From assembly GCA_022448985.1 (NCBI GenBank), contig JAKVCR010000084.1, positions 1-33,868 of the forward strand: DNA of 33,868 bases. Direction: 5' to 3'. Numbering within the stretch: position 1 is the first letter of the stretch; each line of letters begins with the position of its first letter. Positions 26,734-33,868 of this stretch are shown here, in pieces. A program made the position numbers and the translations under genes. The notes beneath the pieces were generated by a model that saw only the letters and a program-made list of their open reading frames with translations, was not told the origin of the DNA and ran no database searches. The DNA comes from Roseibacillus sp. (GTDB taxonomy: Bacteria; Verrucomicrobiota; Verrucomicrobiia; Verrucomicrobiales; Akkermansiaceae).

Positions 26734-28503
26734 ATGGCCGAAGGACACGACATCAGTATCGAAAAACAACTGAAACAAGCCCACCAGCAGGAAAGGCGTT
26801 GGTATAATATCCGCGGAATTTCGCGCGTTATTGTATGGCTCATCGCTCTCCTCGCAGTCGATTTCATCATCGACTGGGGCCTCTTTGCCAAGACCGGGAT
26901 GTCCGGGGGCATTGGTATCTTCCTCCTCCTGGTAAACCTTGGAGTCCTGGGATGGGTGCTCTGGCACGAATGGCTGCGCCACATCAAGTCCTATGACGCG
27001 GTCACCACCGCCCTCGACGTGGAGAAGCGCCACCCGGGCCTCACCTCCCTCCTGGTCTCCTACATGCAGCTCAAGGACGGCCCCTCCTCCGACCAGGAGA
27101 ATGTCTCCCAGGATCTTATTAACGCCATGCGGGACCAGGCCATCGAGCGCAGCCGACCCATCGATTTCAAGGAAATCGTCGACTTCGGCCAGCTCCGTAA
27201 GATCCTGGTCATGGCCGTGGGCATATTCCTCGCGTTCGCCGTCATCGGAGCCTTTAACCCCGCTCACACCGCTACCCTCCTGAAACGCCTCGCCGGGATG
27301 GATGCCGAATACCCGACCCAGACGGTGGTATCCAGCACCACCGGGGATCTCACCATCCGGATCGGGGCCAACGCCACCATATCCGCGACGGCCTCCAGCG
27401 ATCACGAAATCCCGGCCGCCGGACGGCTCTTCGTAAAGGAAAAGGGCTCTGAGGATAAATGGAAGGAGCTCCCCATGAAGAAAAGCGCGGACTCCGACAA
27501 TGAGTTCTCCCGCCAGCTCAAGGATCTCACCCGTGATACTCTTTTCTACGTGCGCCTTGGTGACGACCGGGGCGAAGAGCACGAAATCGAAGTCATCACC
27601 GCACCACTGATCACAGATATAGACCTCGTCCTCAAATATCCGGAGTATATGGACAAGGAGAACGGAAAGAGCGATCAGCTCAACCTGGAGGTGCGGGAGG
27701 GCACCACCGTAAAGTGGACCATCTCCTGCGACACTCCAGTGAGCTCCTGGGAAGTGTTGGTCCCCACGGACTGGGGAGCAGAAGAAGCGAAGGAGACGGA
27801 AGCTGAGACCGGGGCGAAGCCGGAGACTGAAGAGAAGGATGCTCCCAAGTTCCGCTCCATCCCCGCGGAGCTCGACGAGAGCGGAACCACCGCGACCTTT
27901 GAGCTGCCCATCGAAAAGGCTCTCAAGTATTCCTTCCGCTGGGTCGAAAAGGCAAACAACTTCAGTTACGAGGACGTCCAGTACGGGGTCAAGGTCACCA
28001 GTGACGGACTTCCGGATGTTGACCTCCTTCAGCCTCGTGAAGTTGGTTACGCCACGGTGGGCAAGGTCGTGAAAATGGAGGCCAAGGGTACCGACGACAT
28101 CGGTCTCGACAAGGCTTGGCTGGTCTATGCCCTCAATGGCGCGGACGAAACCAAGGTCGAAATCTTCAATTTTGACGGAGACACCAACAAAACCTTCGAT
28201 TATAGCTGGAAGTTGTCCGACAACCTCAAGGAATTGAAGCCCAATGACCGCATATCCTTCGCCATTGAGGTCGCTGACCACCATCCCGACCGGGAAATTC
28301 ACCTGCGGCGCACGGCTCCTCGACAATTAACTATCGTTACTCCCGAAACGTATTTAGACTGGTACCGTGCAGAGTACGGAGCGCAGATCGAAGAACTGAA
28401 GCGCTCCCGCAACCAGGAGCTGGCTGCCCAGAAGGCGGTAATACAACTACAGACCGAAGAGGGCATCGAACCCACAAAAGAAGAAGATGATGAAAACGAA
28501 TAG
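26734..28503 (+). CDS. Three-helix membrane protein, DUF4175-like
   Basis: 589 residues. Two N-terminal helices lie at about 29-48 and 57-78. A cytoplasmic stretch (ALDVEKRHPGLTSLLVSYMQ) leads to a third helix at about 156-173. The remaining ~400 residues are beta-rich and would be periplasmic; an acidic segment near 352-370 is followed by a second beta region. The C-terminus is a charged helix (AEYGAQIEELKRSRNQELA). The layout resembles DUF4175-type proteins found in similar clusters; I assign this by architecture, not by a unique motif. The last 17 bases overlap the next gene, which suggests translational coupling. Confidence 0.83.
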   Translation: MAEGHDISIEKQLKQAHQQERRWYNIRGISRVIVWLIALLAVDFIIDWGLFAKTGMSGGIGIFLLLVNLGVLGWVLWHEWLRHIKSYDAVTTALDVEKRHPGLTSLLVSYMQLKDGPSSDQENVSQDLINAMRDQAIERSRPIDFKEIVDFGQLRKILVMAVGIFLAFAVIGAFNPAHTATLLKRLAGMDAEYPTQTVVSSTTGDLTIRIGANATISATASSDHEIPAAGRLFVKEKGSEDKWKELPMKKSADSDNEFSRQLKDLTRDTLFYVRLGDDRGEEHEIEVITAPLITDIDLVLKYPEYMDKENGKSDQLNLEVREGTTVKWTISCDTPVSSWEVLVPTDWGAEEAKETEAETGAKPETEEKDAPKFRSIPAELDESGTTATFELPIEKALKYSFRWVEKANNFSYEDVQYGVKVTSDGLPDVDLLQPREVGYATVGKVVKMEAKGTDDIGLDKAWLVYALNGADETKVEIFNFDGDTNKTFDYSWKLSDNLKELKPNDRISFAIEVADHHPDREIHLRRTAPRQLTIVTPETYLDWYRAEYGAQIEELKRSRNQELAAQKAVIQLQTEEGIEPTKEEDDENE

Positions 28504-30283
28504 CGTATTGATCACCCTGACCCTCGCAACGACGGGCCTCTTGCCCTTCGTCGGCCTCGCGCAGGAAGAGGAAGAACGAGCCGACAGTATCGTGGGCACC
28601 AAGCAACGGCTCGGTTCCGAAGTGAACCGGCAGACCGGGGTCAATCGGCGCATGGGTTCGGTCGAGCGACGCCTCAGTTTCCTTCTCAAGGACCTCCAGT
28701 CCAATGGCCTTGGTGAGGAAGGAGGCGCAGCCACCCTCAATGAGACCGGAACCTCCCTGAGAGGACTCCGCACCAAGAAGGTGATCGCTGCCAAAGATGA
28801 ACTCTCCAACGCCCGCGAGAAGTTCAGGCCCGGCAAACCCGAGAACTCCCACCCTCATCTCGTGGAAGCTGGCAAGACCATCGAGGAGATCGTCGAGGAC
28901 CTCGGCAAGATCATCTCAGGTGCCAATACCGTCCTGGTTGACGACCTCCTCGTGAAACAGATCCGCGAGATCATCAAGACCGAGGAGTTCATGCAGCGCC
29001 AGACGAAGCAATGGGGCATCGAGGCCTACAAGAACAAGGAAGCCGCCAAGGTCGACCAGGCTCGCCTTGGCCGTGCCCAGCAGGCCGTCATCGATCGCTA
29101 CGGACAGTTCTTCCAGACCCTCGTAAAATCCCGCAAGGAAGCCGTTGATGAAGAGACCCTGAGCCGGTTCGGCCGGGCCGAACTTTCCCTCCTCGAGAGC
29201 AAGCCTGTTGCTCACATGGCCCGCGCCATCGAGCAGATCGCCCAGACCAAGGCCGCCGACGCCGTGATCGACCAGGAAAAGGCCCTTGAGGCCCTTCGCG
29301 AGGCAGAGAAGATCCTGGCTGCAGAGTCCAGCGGCATGTCGGACCTCGTCGAGGATATTGCCCAGATTCTGGCCGACCAGAAAGACCTTCAACAGGACAC
29401 CGTCCAGGCCGAGGGTGAGGTTTTCAAATCGGAACAAAGCCAGCTGGAAGCACGCCAGCTTGAGATCGGCATCAAAATCGAGGAAGTAGCCGAAGAGCAC
29501 CTTCAGGAAGCAGCAACTCCCGATGCCGAAGATCCCCTGCGTGACGCCCTGACCGAAGCGGGAGAGCACTCGACCGTAGCGGCCGCCGAGATCAATACTG
29601 GTAACAAGGACGGCGGAATCAAGGCGCAGAGTGATGTCATTGCGGCCCTGGAACAAGCCCTCGCCGCTGCCGAGGCAGGCGCAGAGGCCGAACTGGGATC
29701 CGGTGATGGCCTGTCCGACGATGGAAGCGACGGGACTGGCGACGAGGGCTTCGGAGACGACGGCTTTGGAGACGACGGCTTTGGAGACGATGGCTTCGGG
29801 GACGATGGCTTCGGGGACGATGGCTTCGGGGATGACGGCTTCGGAGACGATGGTGCTGGTGCTGGTGCTGGTGCTGGTGCTGATGCCGGAGCAGGTGCCG
29901 GAGCAGGTGCCGGAGCAGGTGCCGGAGCAGGTGCCGGAGCAGGTGCCGGAGCAGGTGCCGGAGCAGGCGCCGGAGCAGGCGCCGGAGCAGGTGCCGGAGC
30001 AGGTCAAGGTAGCGGTCAAGGCAGCGGCCAAGGCAGCGGCCAAGGTCAAGGCCAAGGTCAAGGTGGCGGCCAGGGTAAGGGTAATCCCCTCGACCTACAG
30101 GAAAGTTCGGCAGCCGGAACTTCCTCCACCGTCGCCCAGGGCGACGCGGTGGCCCGCAGTCGACAGTCCATCAATTCTCTGACCCGGCGCAGACGCTCTG
30201 CTGCCATCCAGAATTATGTGCAACCGCTCCCGGTCGAGTTCCGGAAGATGGTTGCGGAGTATTATGAAGCTCTTGAGGAATGA
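28487..30283 (+). CDS. Exported coiled-coil protein with Asp-rich, Gly-Ala and Gly-Gln linker
   Basis: 598 residues. The signal peptide is 1-25 (ending FVGLA). Residues 30-415 are almost entirely charged and helical, with heptad-like patterns (DLVEDIAQILADQKDLQQ), probably a long coiled coil. Then follow seven tandem GFGDD units (421-455), a 50-residue Gly-Ala tract (456-505) and a Gly-Gln/Ser tract (506-532). The ~66-residue C-terminus is again ordered-looking and ends PLPVEFRKMVAEYYEALEE, which may be a docking helix. It overlaps the preceding gene by 17 bases and the next by four (ATGA). I do not recognise a named family. A spacer or scaffold that spans the periplasm is the simplest reading. 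Confidence 0.87.
   Translation: MMKTNSVLITLTLATTGLLPFVGLAQEEEERADSIVGTKQRLGSEVNRQTGVNRRMGSVERRLSFLLKDLQSNGLGEEGGAATLNETGTSLRGLRTKKVIAAKDELSNAREKFRPGKPENSHPHLVEAGKTIEEIVEDLGKIISGANTVLVDDLLVKQIREIIKTEEFMQRQTKQWGIEAYKNKEAAKVDQARLGRAQQAVIDRYGQFFQTLVKSRKEAVDEETLSRFGRAELSLLESKPVAHMARAIEQIAQTKAADAVIDQEKALEALREAEKILAAESSGMSDLVEDIAQILADQKDLQQDTVQAEGEVFKSEQSQLEARQLEIGIKIEEVAEEHLQEAATPDAEDPLRDALTEAGEHSTVAAAEINTGNKDGGIKAQSDVIAALEQALAAAEAGAEAELGSGDGLSDDGSDGTGDEGFGDDGFGDDGFGDDGFGDDGFGDDGFGDDGFGDDGAGAGAGAGADAGAGAGAGAGAGAGAGAGAGAGAGAGAGAGAGAGAGAGAGQGSGQGSGQGSGQGQGQGQGGGQGKGNPLDLQESSAAGTSSTVAQGDAVARSRQSINSLTRRRRSAAIQNYVQPLPVEFRKMVAEYYEALEE
29747..29851 (+). repeat. Seven 15-base tandem repeats encoding GFGDD
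   Basis: Units follow GGCTTCGGAGACGAC with synonymous third-position differences only, so protein sequence is conserved while the DNA has drifted. The array is in frame, so gain or loss of units would change length without a frameshift. Confidence 0.95.
29852..30004 (+). repeat. Gly-Ala tract: GGTGCT units then ten 12-base repeats
   Basis: The first part (29852-29881) is GGTGCT repeated. From 29885 to 30004 there are ten copies of GCCGGAGCAGGT with rare GGT/GGC changes. The second part is nearly identical at DNA level, which suggests recent expansion compared with the GFGDD array. Confidence 0.93.
30002..30082 (+). repeat. Gly-Gln/Ser low-complexity tract
   Basis: Twenty-seven codons built from GGT/GGC alternating with CAA/CAG, AGC or AAG (GQGSGQGSGQGQGQ type). 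It closes the flexible linker before the ordered C-terminus. Confidence 0.9.
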
Positions 30284-31341
30284 ACGCCCGACCACTTCGC
30301 ACAACTACCGTGGCTGCCCTGACTGCAGCCTCTCTTCTCACTTCCACCCTTCCTCTTGCCCGGGTTCAGGCCGAGGATGAAGCAGGGCCGACCCAGGTAG
30401 TCGGGATCGCCCGGCTTACCCCGGAAGCAGAAGCCTCCATCACCAAGGGACTGGCCTACCTTGCCAAGGACGGGGTCCAGAATCCCAATGGCAGTTGGGG
30501 TGGATCCGGCAATCCCGTGGCAGAAACGTCCGTTGGGCTGATGGCCTTCATGCTGAAAGGCTACGTCCCGGGCCAGGGTGAATATGGACGCCTCATGGAC
30601 AAGGCGATCTCCTACCTGATCAACAAGGGACGGGAGCAACGAGGCTTCATGGGAACACCGAACAACCACGCCGGGATGTACGAGCACGGCCTTGCTGTCC
30701 TCGCTCTCTCGGAGGCCTGGGGTCAAAGCAAGAATCCCCGTCTGAAGACCGCCCTGCGCCGCGCAGTGGACATCATCCTGCGGGCGCAGAATGCAGAGGG
30801 AGGCTGGCGCTACAATCCGGAACCCCGGGACGCCGACCTCTCCATGACTGTCATGCATGTGGTCGCTCTCAATTCCGCCCGGGAAGCAGGTATCTCCGTT
30901 CCCGACGCCACTATCGAGAAGGCCACCAAATACGTCCTCTCCTGCCAGGATGAGGACAGCGGCGGTTTCCGCTATCAACCGGGGGGCGGCGAGCCGGGCT
31001 TTGCCCGGACCGCAGCAGGCGTCATGTCTCTCATCATGTGCGGCCAGCTCCGGCACAAGGCCACCCAGCGCGGACTTGCCTTCCTCAAGGCCTATCCCGA
31101 TCGCAAGTTCGACAAGAACTATCCCCGTTTCCACTACTCCCACTACTATGCGGTCCAGTCCATGTACCAGGCCGGCGAATCCGACTTCCACGCGTGGTAC
31201 CCGAGGATTGCCGCGACCATCGTCTCCAAGCAAAACCAGGACGGCAGCTGGGGCGGAGCCCATGGAACGGTCTATGGAACCGGGTTTTCCATCCTCATCC
31301 TGGGAGTGCCCTACCGCTACCTTCCAATTTACCAGCGCTAG
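30280..31341 (+). CDS. Exported alpha/alpha-toroid protein, prenyltransferase/squalene-cyclase superfamily
   Basis: 353 residues. The signal peptide is about 1-31 (ending ARVQA). The mature protein has four QW-type motifs typical of squalene-hopene cyclase repeats: QNPNGSWGG (67-75), QNAEGGWRY (170-178), QDEDSGGFRY (222-231) and QNQDGSWGG (318-326). Tyr/His-rich helices follow (NYPRFHYSHYYAVQSMYQAG). In terpene cyclases the acid motif is DxDD; the corresponding stretch here is DADLSMT at 184-190, which lacks the last Asp. The protein is also about half the length of a full cyclase. It is probably a binding or structural toroid rather than a cyclase. The start overlaps the preceding stop by ATGA. 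Confidence 0.9.
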   Translation: MNARPLRTTTVAALTAASLLTSTLPLARVQAEDEAGPTQVVGIARLTPEAEASITKGLAYLAKDGVQNPNGSWGGSGNPVAETSVGLMAFMLKGYVPGQGEYGRLMDKAISYLINKGREQRGFMGTPNNHAGMYEHGLAVLALSEAWGQSKNPRLKTALRRAVDIILRAQNAEGGWRYNPEPRDADLSMTVMHVVALNSAREAGISVPDATIEKATKYVLSCQDEDSGGFRYQPGGGEPGFARTAAGVMSLIMCGQLRHKATQRGLAFLKAYPDRKFDKNYPRFHYSHYYAVQSMYQAGESDFHAWYPRIAATIVSKQNQDGSWGGAHGTVYGTGFSILILGVPYRYLPIYQR

Positions 31342-31419
31342 GGGGGTGCCTTCCCGCGGAAGGTGTTCGGGTTCCGGGGAAGGCCGAAAGCCGCAGGGCC
31401 CGAGCCACATCAGTCGCAT

Positions 31420-33318
31420 ATGATCCGCCTCCTTCACAGCATCGTCGCCGCCCTGCTAGCCTGTGCCTCACTCCCCGCCGCACCGCCGCCCGCCGGGGCG
31501 GGCCGGATGCTGCAGCAACTCGAAAGCGAGAGCTGGATTGAGCAGGCTGAAGCCCTCCACTACCTCGGCGAACACCGGGTGGAGCTTGCGAACGATGCCG
31601 TCCGCGCCCTGCTAAATAATAAAGCGGCCCATTCCTGGATCCGCGGACGCGCCCTGCTCACCTTATCGCAGATTGAAAACGAGGTGGACCCAGGCGAATT
31701 TGGAAAATGGGTCGCGCATGATCAAAGCGCTCTCCGCGCGGCCGCTGCCGAGGTGCTTGAACTCCACGGGGGCAACTCCGCAACGACCTGGATCGATATC
31801 CTTCTGAAAGATGCTGATCCCGCAGTCAAGTGCCATGCCGCAGCTGCCCATGCGCGGCGGAAGAAGGAAGCGGCCTGGGCGGTGGTCGATCAACTCACCG
31901 CTACACCAGCCCCAACTTTTGCCCGGGCTTCCGCCCGGGCCCTTGCCTTCACCGGCAACGAGGCGGCCCTCACCCGCCTGGCCAAACAACTCGCCACCCC
32001 CGAATTGATCCGCGAGTCGCTTCGTGGGATCAGTGGTATCCAGAGTGCCCCCCTCATTCCTCTTCTCCTCAATCTCCTCCCTGACCTCGAGGAAACCGAC
32101 CTCAACTACGCCGCAATTCTTACCGGACTGCAGAACCAGGAATGGAAGGAGGTGACCGCCGGCATGGCTGATTTCATCAAGAGCGGCGACGAAAAACGCG
32201 TACGTAGCGCTGCTCGCCTCATAACCACCCTTACGCGTTCCCCGGAACTGGGTCCCCCTCTTCGGGAAGCCCTCGCCAAGGCCACCCAGACCGAGACGAT
32301 CGAGGCGGGACTGATCGCCCTCGGCTCCGCGGCCATGAATCCTGACGAGCACCACCAGTTCTTCAGCAAAACCCTCAAGCACGAAGAGTCCTCCATCCGC
32401 TCCCTCAGCATCCGCTGCCTGGCCCATTGCAAGGAAATCAACCACTACGAAATCCTGCGTGAGAGTCTGGTCGACGAGGATCCCGAAGTAATCCGGGCCG
32501 CTCTGAGCGCACTCAAGCGCCAACCGGCCGTGAACGCCCCCCAGGGCAGACTCGTGGCCTACCTTGAAGCTCCCCTCTCCAGCGACGACGAAACCGTCCG
32601 GGCCCTCGCCTATGAAGTTCTCTCCCACGCCGGGAGCGAAGCGGACTTCCGCCCCGCCATGGCCGCGTTGGAGGAACTCCTGACCGGTACTGATGAGATC
32701 CTGCGGGCAGCAGCAGCCAAGGCTCTCGGCGCCCTGGCCCCGGAAGACCAGATCGGAGAAGTGGTGGCGGCCCAGGGATACCTCGCCCACTGGATGGTAA
32801 TCGGCACCTTCCTCAATGATAAGGAACACAAGGCCTTCCACGAAGTGCACGAACCGGAAAAGGAAATCGACTTTGAGAAAAGCTACAAGGCGACCTACAT
32901 CTGGCTCCTTGAAGGCCGCAGCGACAAGCCTATCGAGCGCGAGGTCACCTGGGGTGAGGGCATCGTCGATCGGACCGACGGTAAACTTGCCATGTCCTCC
33001 CAGCTTCCTCCTCCCGGATCATTTGCGGTGGGCTACGCGGTAGCCGACATCCACGTGGACACCGCGAGGGAGGTCATCCTCGACATTGATGGCGATGATG
33101 CCTTCCGCATCTGGCTCAACGGTGAACAAATCTCGGAAAAGATCGCTCCCTACCAGCACCGCAAGGACTGTATTGCCGAGCACCTGGACCTTCAGGTCAA
33201 GCTCGTGGCCGGAACCAACCGCTTCATCGTGAAATCCGCGAATGTAGACCACCGTTGGTGGGTGCGTCTCCGACTCACCGATTCCAATGGGATCCCGATT
33301 CCCTTCCGAACACCATGA
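31420..33318 (+). CDS. Exported HEAT-repeat protein with C-terminal beta-sandwich
   Basis: 632 residues from the ATG at 31420, chosen for its signal peptide (MIRLLHSIVAALLACASLPA). A GTG at 31363 is in frame but gives a poor N-terminus. Residues 30-450 are HEAT-like helical repeats (ALRAAAAEVLELHG, EILRAAAAKALGALAPEDQI). From about 452 to the end a beta-sandwich begins with AHWMVIGTFLNDKEHKAF and contains ILDIDGDDAFRIWLNGEQ, a pattern seen in exported HEAT proteins of this group. The same DD-x(5)-LNG pattern occurs in the CotH protein (YDDAVVAYLNG). HEAT arrays bind proteins; the sandwich may bind glycans. The gap to the previous gene is 78 bases; the next gene overlaps by four. Confidence 0.88.
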   Translation: MIRLLHSIVAALLACASLPAAPPPAGAGRMLQQLESESWIEQAEALHYLGEHRVELANDAVRALLNNKAAHSWIRGRALLTLSQIENEVDPGEFGKWVAHDQSALRAAAAEVLELHGGNSATTWIDILLKDADPAVKCHAAAAHARRKKEAAWAVVDQLTATPAPTFARASARALAFTGNEAALTRLAKQLATPELIRESLRGISGIQSAPLIPLLLNLLPDLEETDLNYAAILTGLQNQEWKEVTAGMADFIKSGDEKRVRSAARLITTLTRSPELGPPLREALAKATQTETIEAGLIALGSAAMNPDEHHQFFSKTLKHEESSIRSLSIRCLAHCKEINHYEILRESLVDEDPEVIRAALSALKRQPAVNAPQGRLVAYLEAPLSSDDETVRALAYEVLSHAGSEADFRPAMAALEELLTGTDEILRAAAAKALGALAPEDQIGEVVAAQGYLAHWMVIGTFLNDKEHKAFHEVHEPEKEIDFEKSYKATYIWLLEGRSDKPIEREVTWGEGIVDRTDGKLAMSSQLPPPGSFAVGYAVADIHVDTAREVILDIDGDDAFRIWLNGEQISEKIAPYQHRKDCIAEHLDLQVKLVAGTNRFIVKSANVDHRWWVRLRLTDSNGIPIPFRTP

Positions 33319-33868
33319 TGCCGGGACTGCGAACGCTCCTCTGCTGTCTGCCGTTTCTCGGTGTTCCACTCTTCGCTGCTACGGAGGCCCCGACCTCCGA
33401 TCCCCGCTGGGCCAAGGCCCGGGAGTCCTATCAGGCCGGACAAAAGGATGACGGTCACAGCCTCCTGGTCGAGCTCGCGGAGTCTCATCCCGGCCTCCTC
33501 GATCTCGCGGTGGTCTGCTACTCAACCATTCTCGAGGAAGAAGGGCGCCCCTTGAAATCCAATCCATGGATTGATCTCGCTGCCGGACGTCTCGTCGCCC
33601 TTGAGCAGGTTGGCGCAATCTCTGCAAACACCCGCTCCATCCACGAGGCCGTCCCGCGGGTCATCGACAAGGCCCTGCAAGAGGGGCGGCAGCTTGAAGC
33701 CCGCGAAACAACCGACCGCCTCTATCGAGAGAATCCCAATGACCTCTACTGGCGCATTCGTCAGGCCTATAATTATCGCCGCATGGACCTGCTGGACACC
33801 CTTCCACTCTACCAGAAACTCAAGGAAGATCAGGACCCTGATCACCCGCATTCCTACACCCGTGAACT
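33315..33868 (+). CDS. Exported helical (TPR-like) protein, cut by the window edge
   Basis: 184 codons are visible from the ATG at 33315, with no stop before the edge. A second ATG follows directly at 33318. The signal peptide is about 1-22 (LLCCLPFLGVPLFAA). The mature part is helical (WAKARESYQAGQKDDGHSLL; ARETTDRLYRENPNDLYWRI) in the style of TPR repeats, but no full repeat can be proved from this piece. Its start overlaps the HEAT gene stop (ATGA), so it is the tenth member of the operon. Confidence 0.8.
   Translation, partial: MMPGLRTLLCCLPFLGVPLFAATEAPTSDPRWAKARESYQAGQKDDGHSLLVELAESHPGLLDLAVVCYSTILEEEGRPLKSNPWIDLAAGRLVALEQVGAISANTRSIHEAVPRVIDKALQEGRQLEARETTDRLYRENPNDLYWRIRQAYNYRRMDLLDTLPLYQKLKEDQDPDHPHSYTRE

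Noticed and set aside
24322..28326. Very long minus-strand open frames (725 and 599 codons) opposite the VWA and DUF4175-like genes
   Set aside because: They are complementary-strand shadows. The plus strand has intact VWA metal motifs and membrane helices, and the minus products have no coherent domains.
29747..30004. Possible CRISPR array
   Set aside because: Repeats are 12-15 bases, directly adjacent, in frame and without unique spacers.
28916..30061. Minus-strand frame with TCSGTCSG-type repeats and plus-strand frame with VPEQ repeats
   Set aside because: Both are alternative-frame readings of the GFGDD and Gly-Ala tandem repeats. The chosen frame has a signal peptide, coiled coil and ATGA coupling to the next gene.

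Overview
The window is GC-rich, densely coding bacterial DNA that most resembles the PVC superphylum, probably Verrucomicrobiota. The reasons are the gene families: secreted PQQ-like beta-propellers with the WPRFRG-type N-terminus, formylglycine sulfatases, a CotH/lamin-tail protein ending in a DGDGYPRLIEYVLG-type tail, and exported HEAT-repeat proteins. The taxon is inferred from gene content only. I see no tRNA, rRNA, CRISPR array, insertion sequence, phage gene or origin.

Positions 1-11050 encode surface or periplasmic proteins. On the minus strand are a modular LamG / TSP3-repeat / fibrinogen-like protein that runs off the left edge and a PQQ-like beta-propeller. A large plus-strand CotH-kinase/lamin-tail protein follows, with a near-consensus sigma70-type promoter that also fixes its start. 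Two minus-strand sulfatases come next, one with a CxPxR and one with a CxAxR signature.

Positions 11204-17373 hold metabolic genes: 6-phosphogluconate dehydrogenase (plus), a second PQQ-like propeller (minus), FabV-type trans-2-enoyl-CoA reductase (minus), an SDR protein without the catalytic Tyr/Lys pair (plus), and a PfkB-family sugar kinase (minus). After these comes a 461-bp non-coding divergent region, AT-richer than its surroundings.

From 17835 to the right edge, ten genes lie on the plus strand with short gaps or overlaps and look like one operon. In order: a MoxR AAA+ ATPase; a DUF58 protein; an exported EF-hand protein with a domain like one found in some GH32-like proteins; two membrane-anchored VWA proteins; a three-helix membrane protein resembling DUF4175; an exported coiled-coil protein with a long Asp-rich/Gly-Ala/Gly-Gln linker; an exported alpha/alpha-toroid protein of the prenyltransferase/squalene-cyclase superfamily; an exported HEAT-repeat protein with a C-terminal beta-sandwich; and an exported helical (TPR-like) protein cut by the edge. 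MoxR-DUF58-VWA cores are widespread. The exported part attached here has no function I can name, and it is the best candidate in the window for an undescribed system. The predicted locations suggest a cytoplasmic ATPase and VWA module joined through membrane VWA proteins to a periplasmic assembly.
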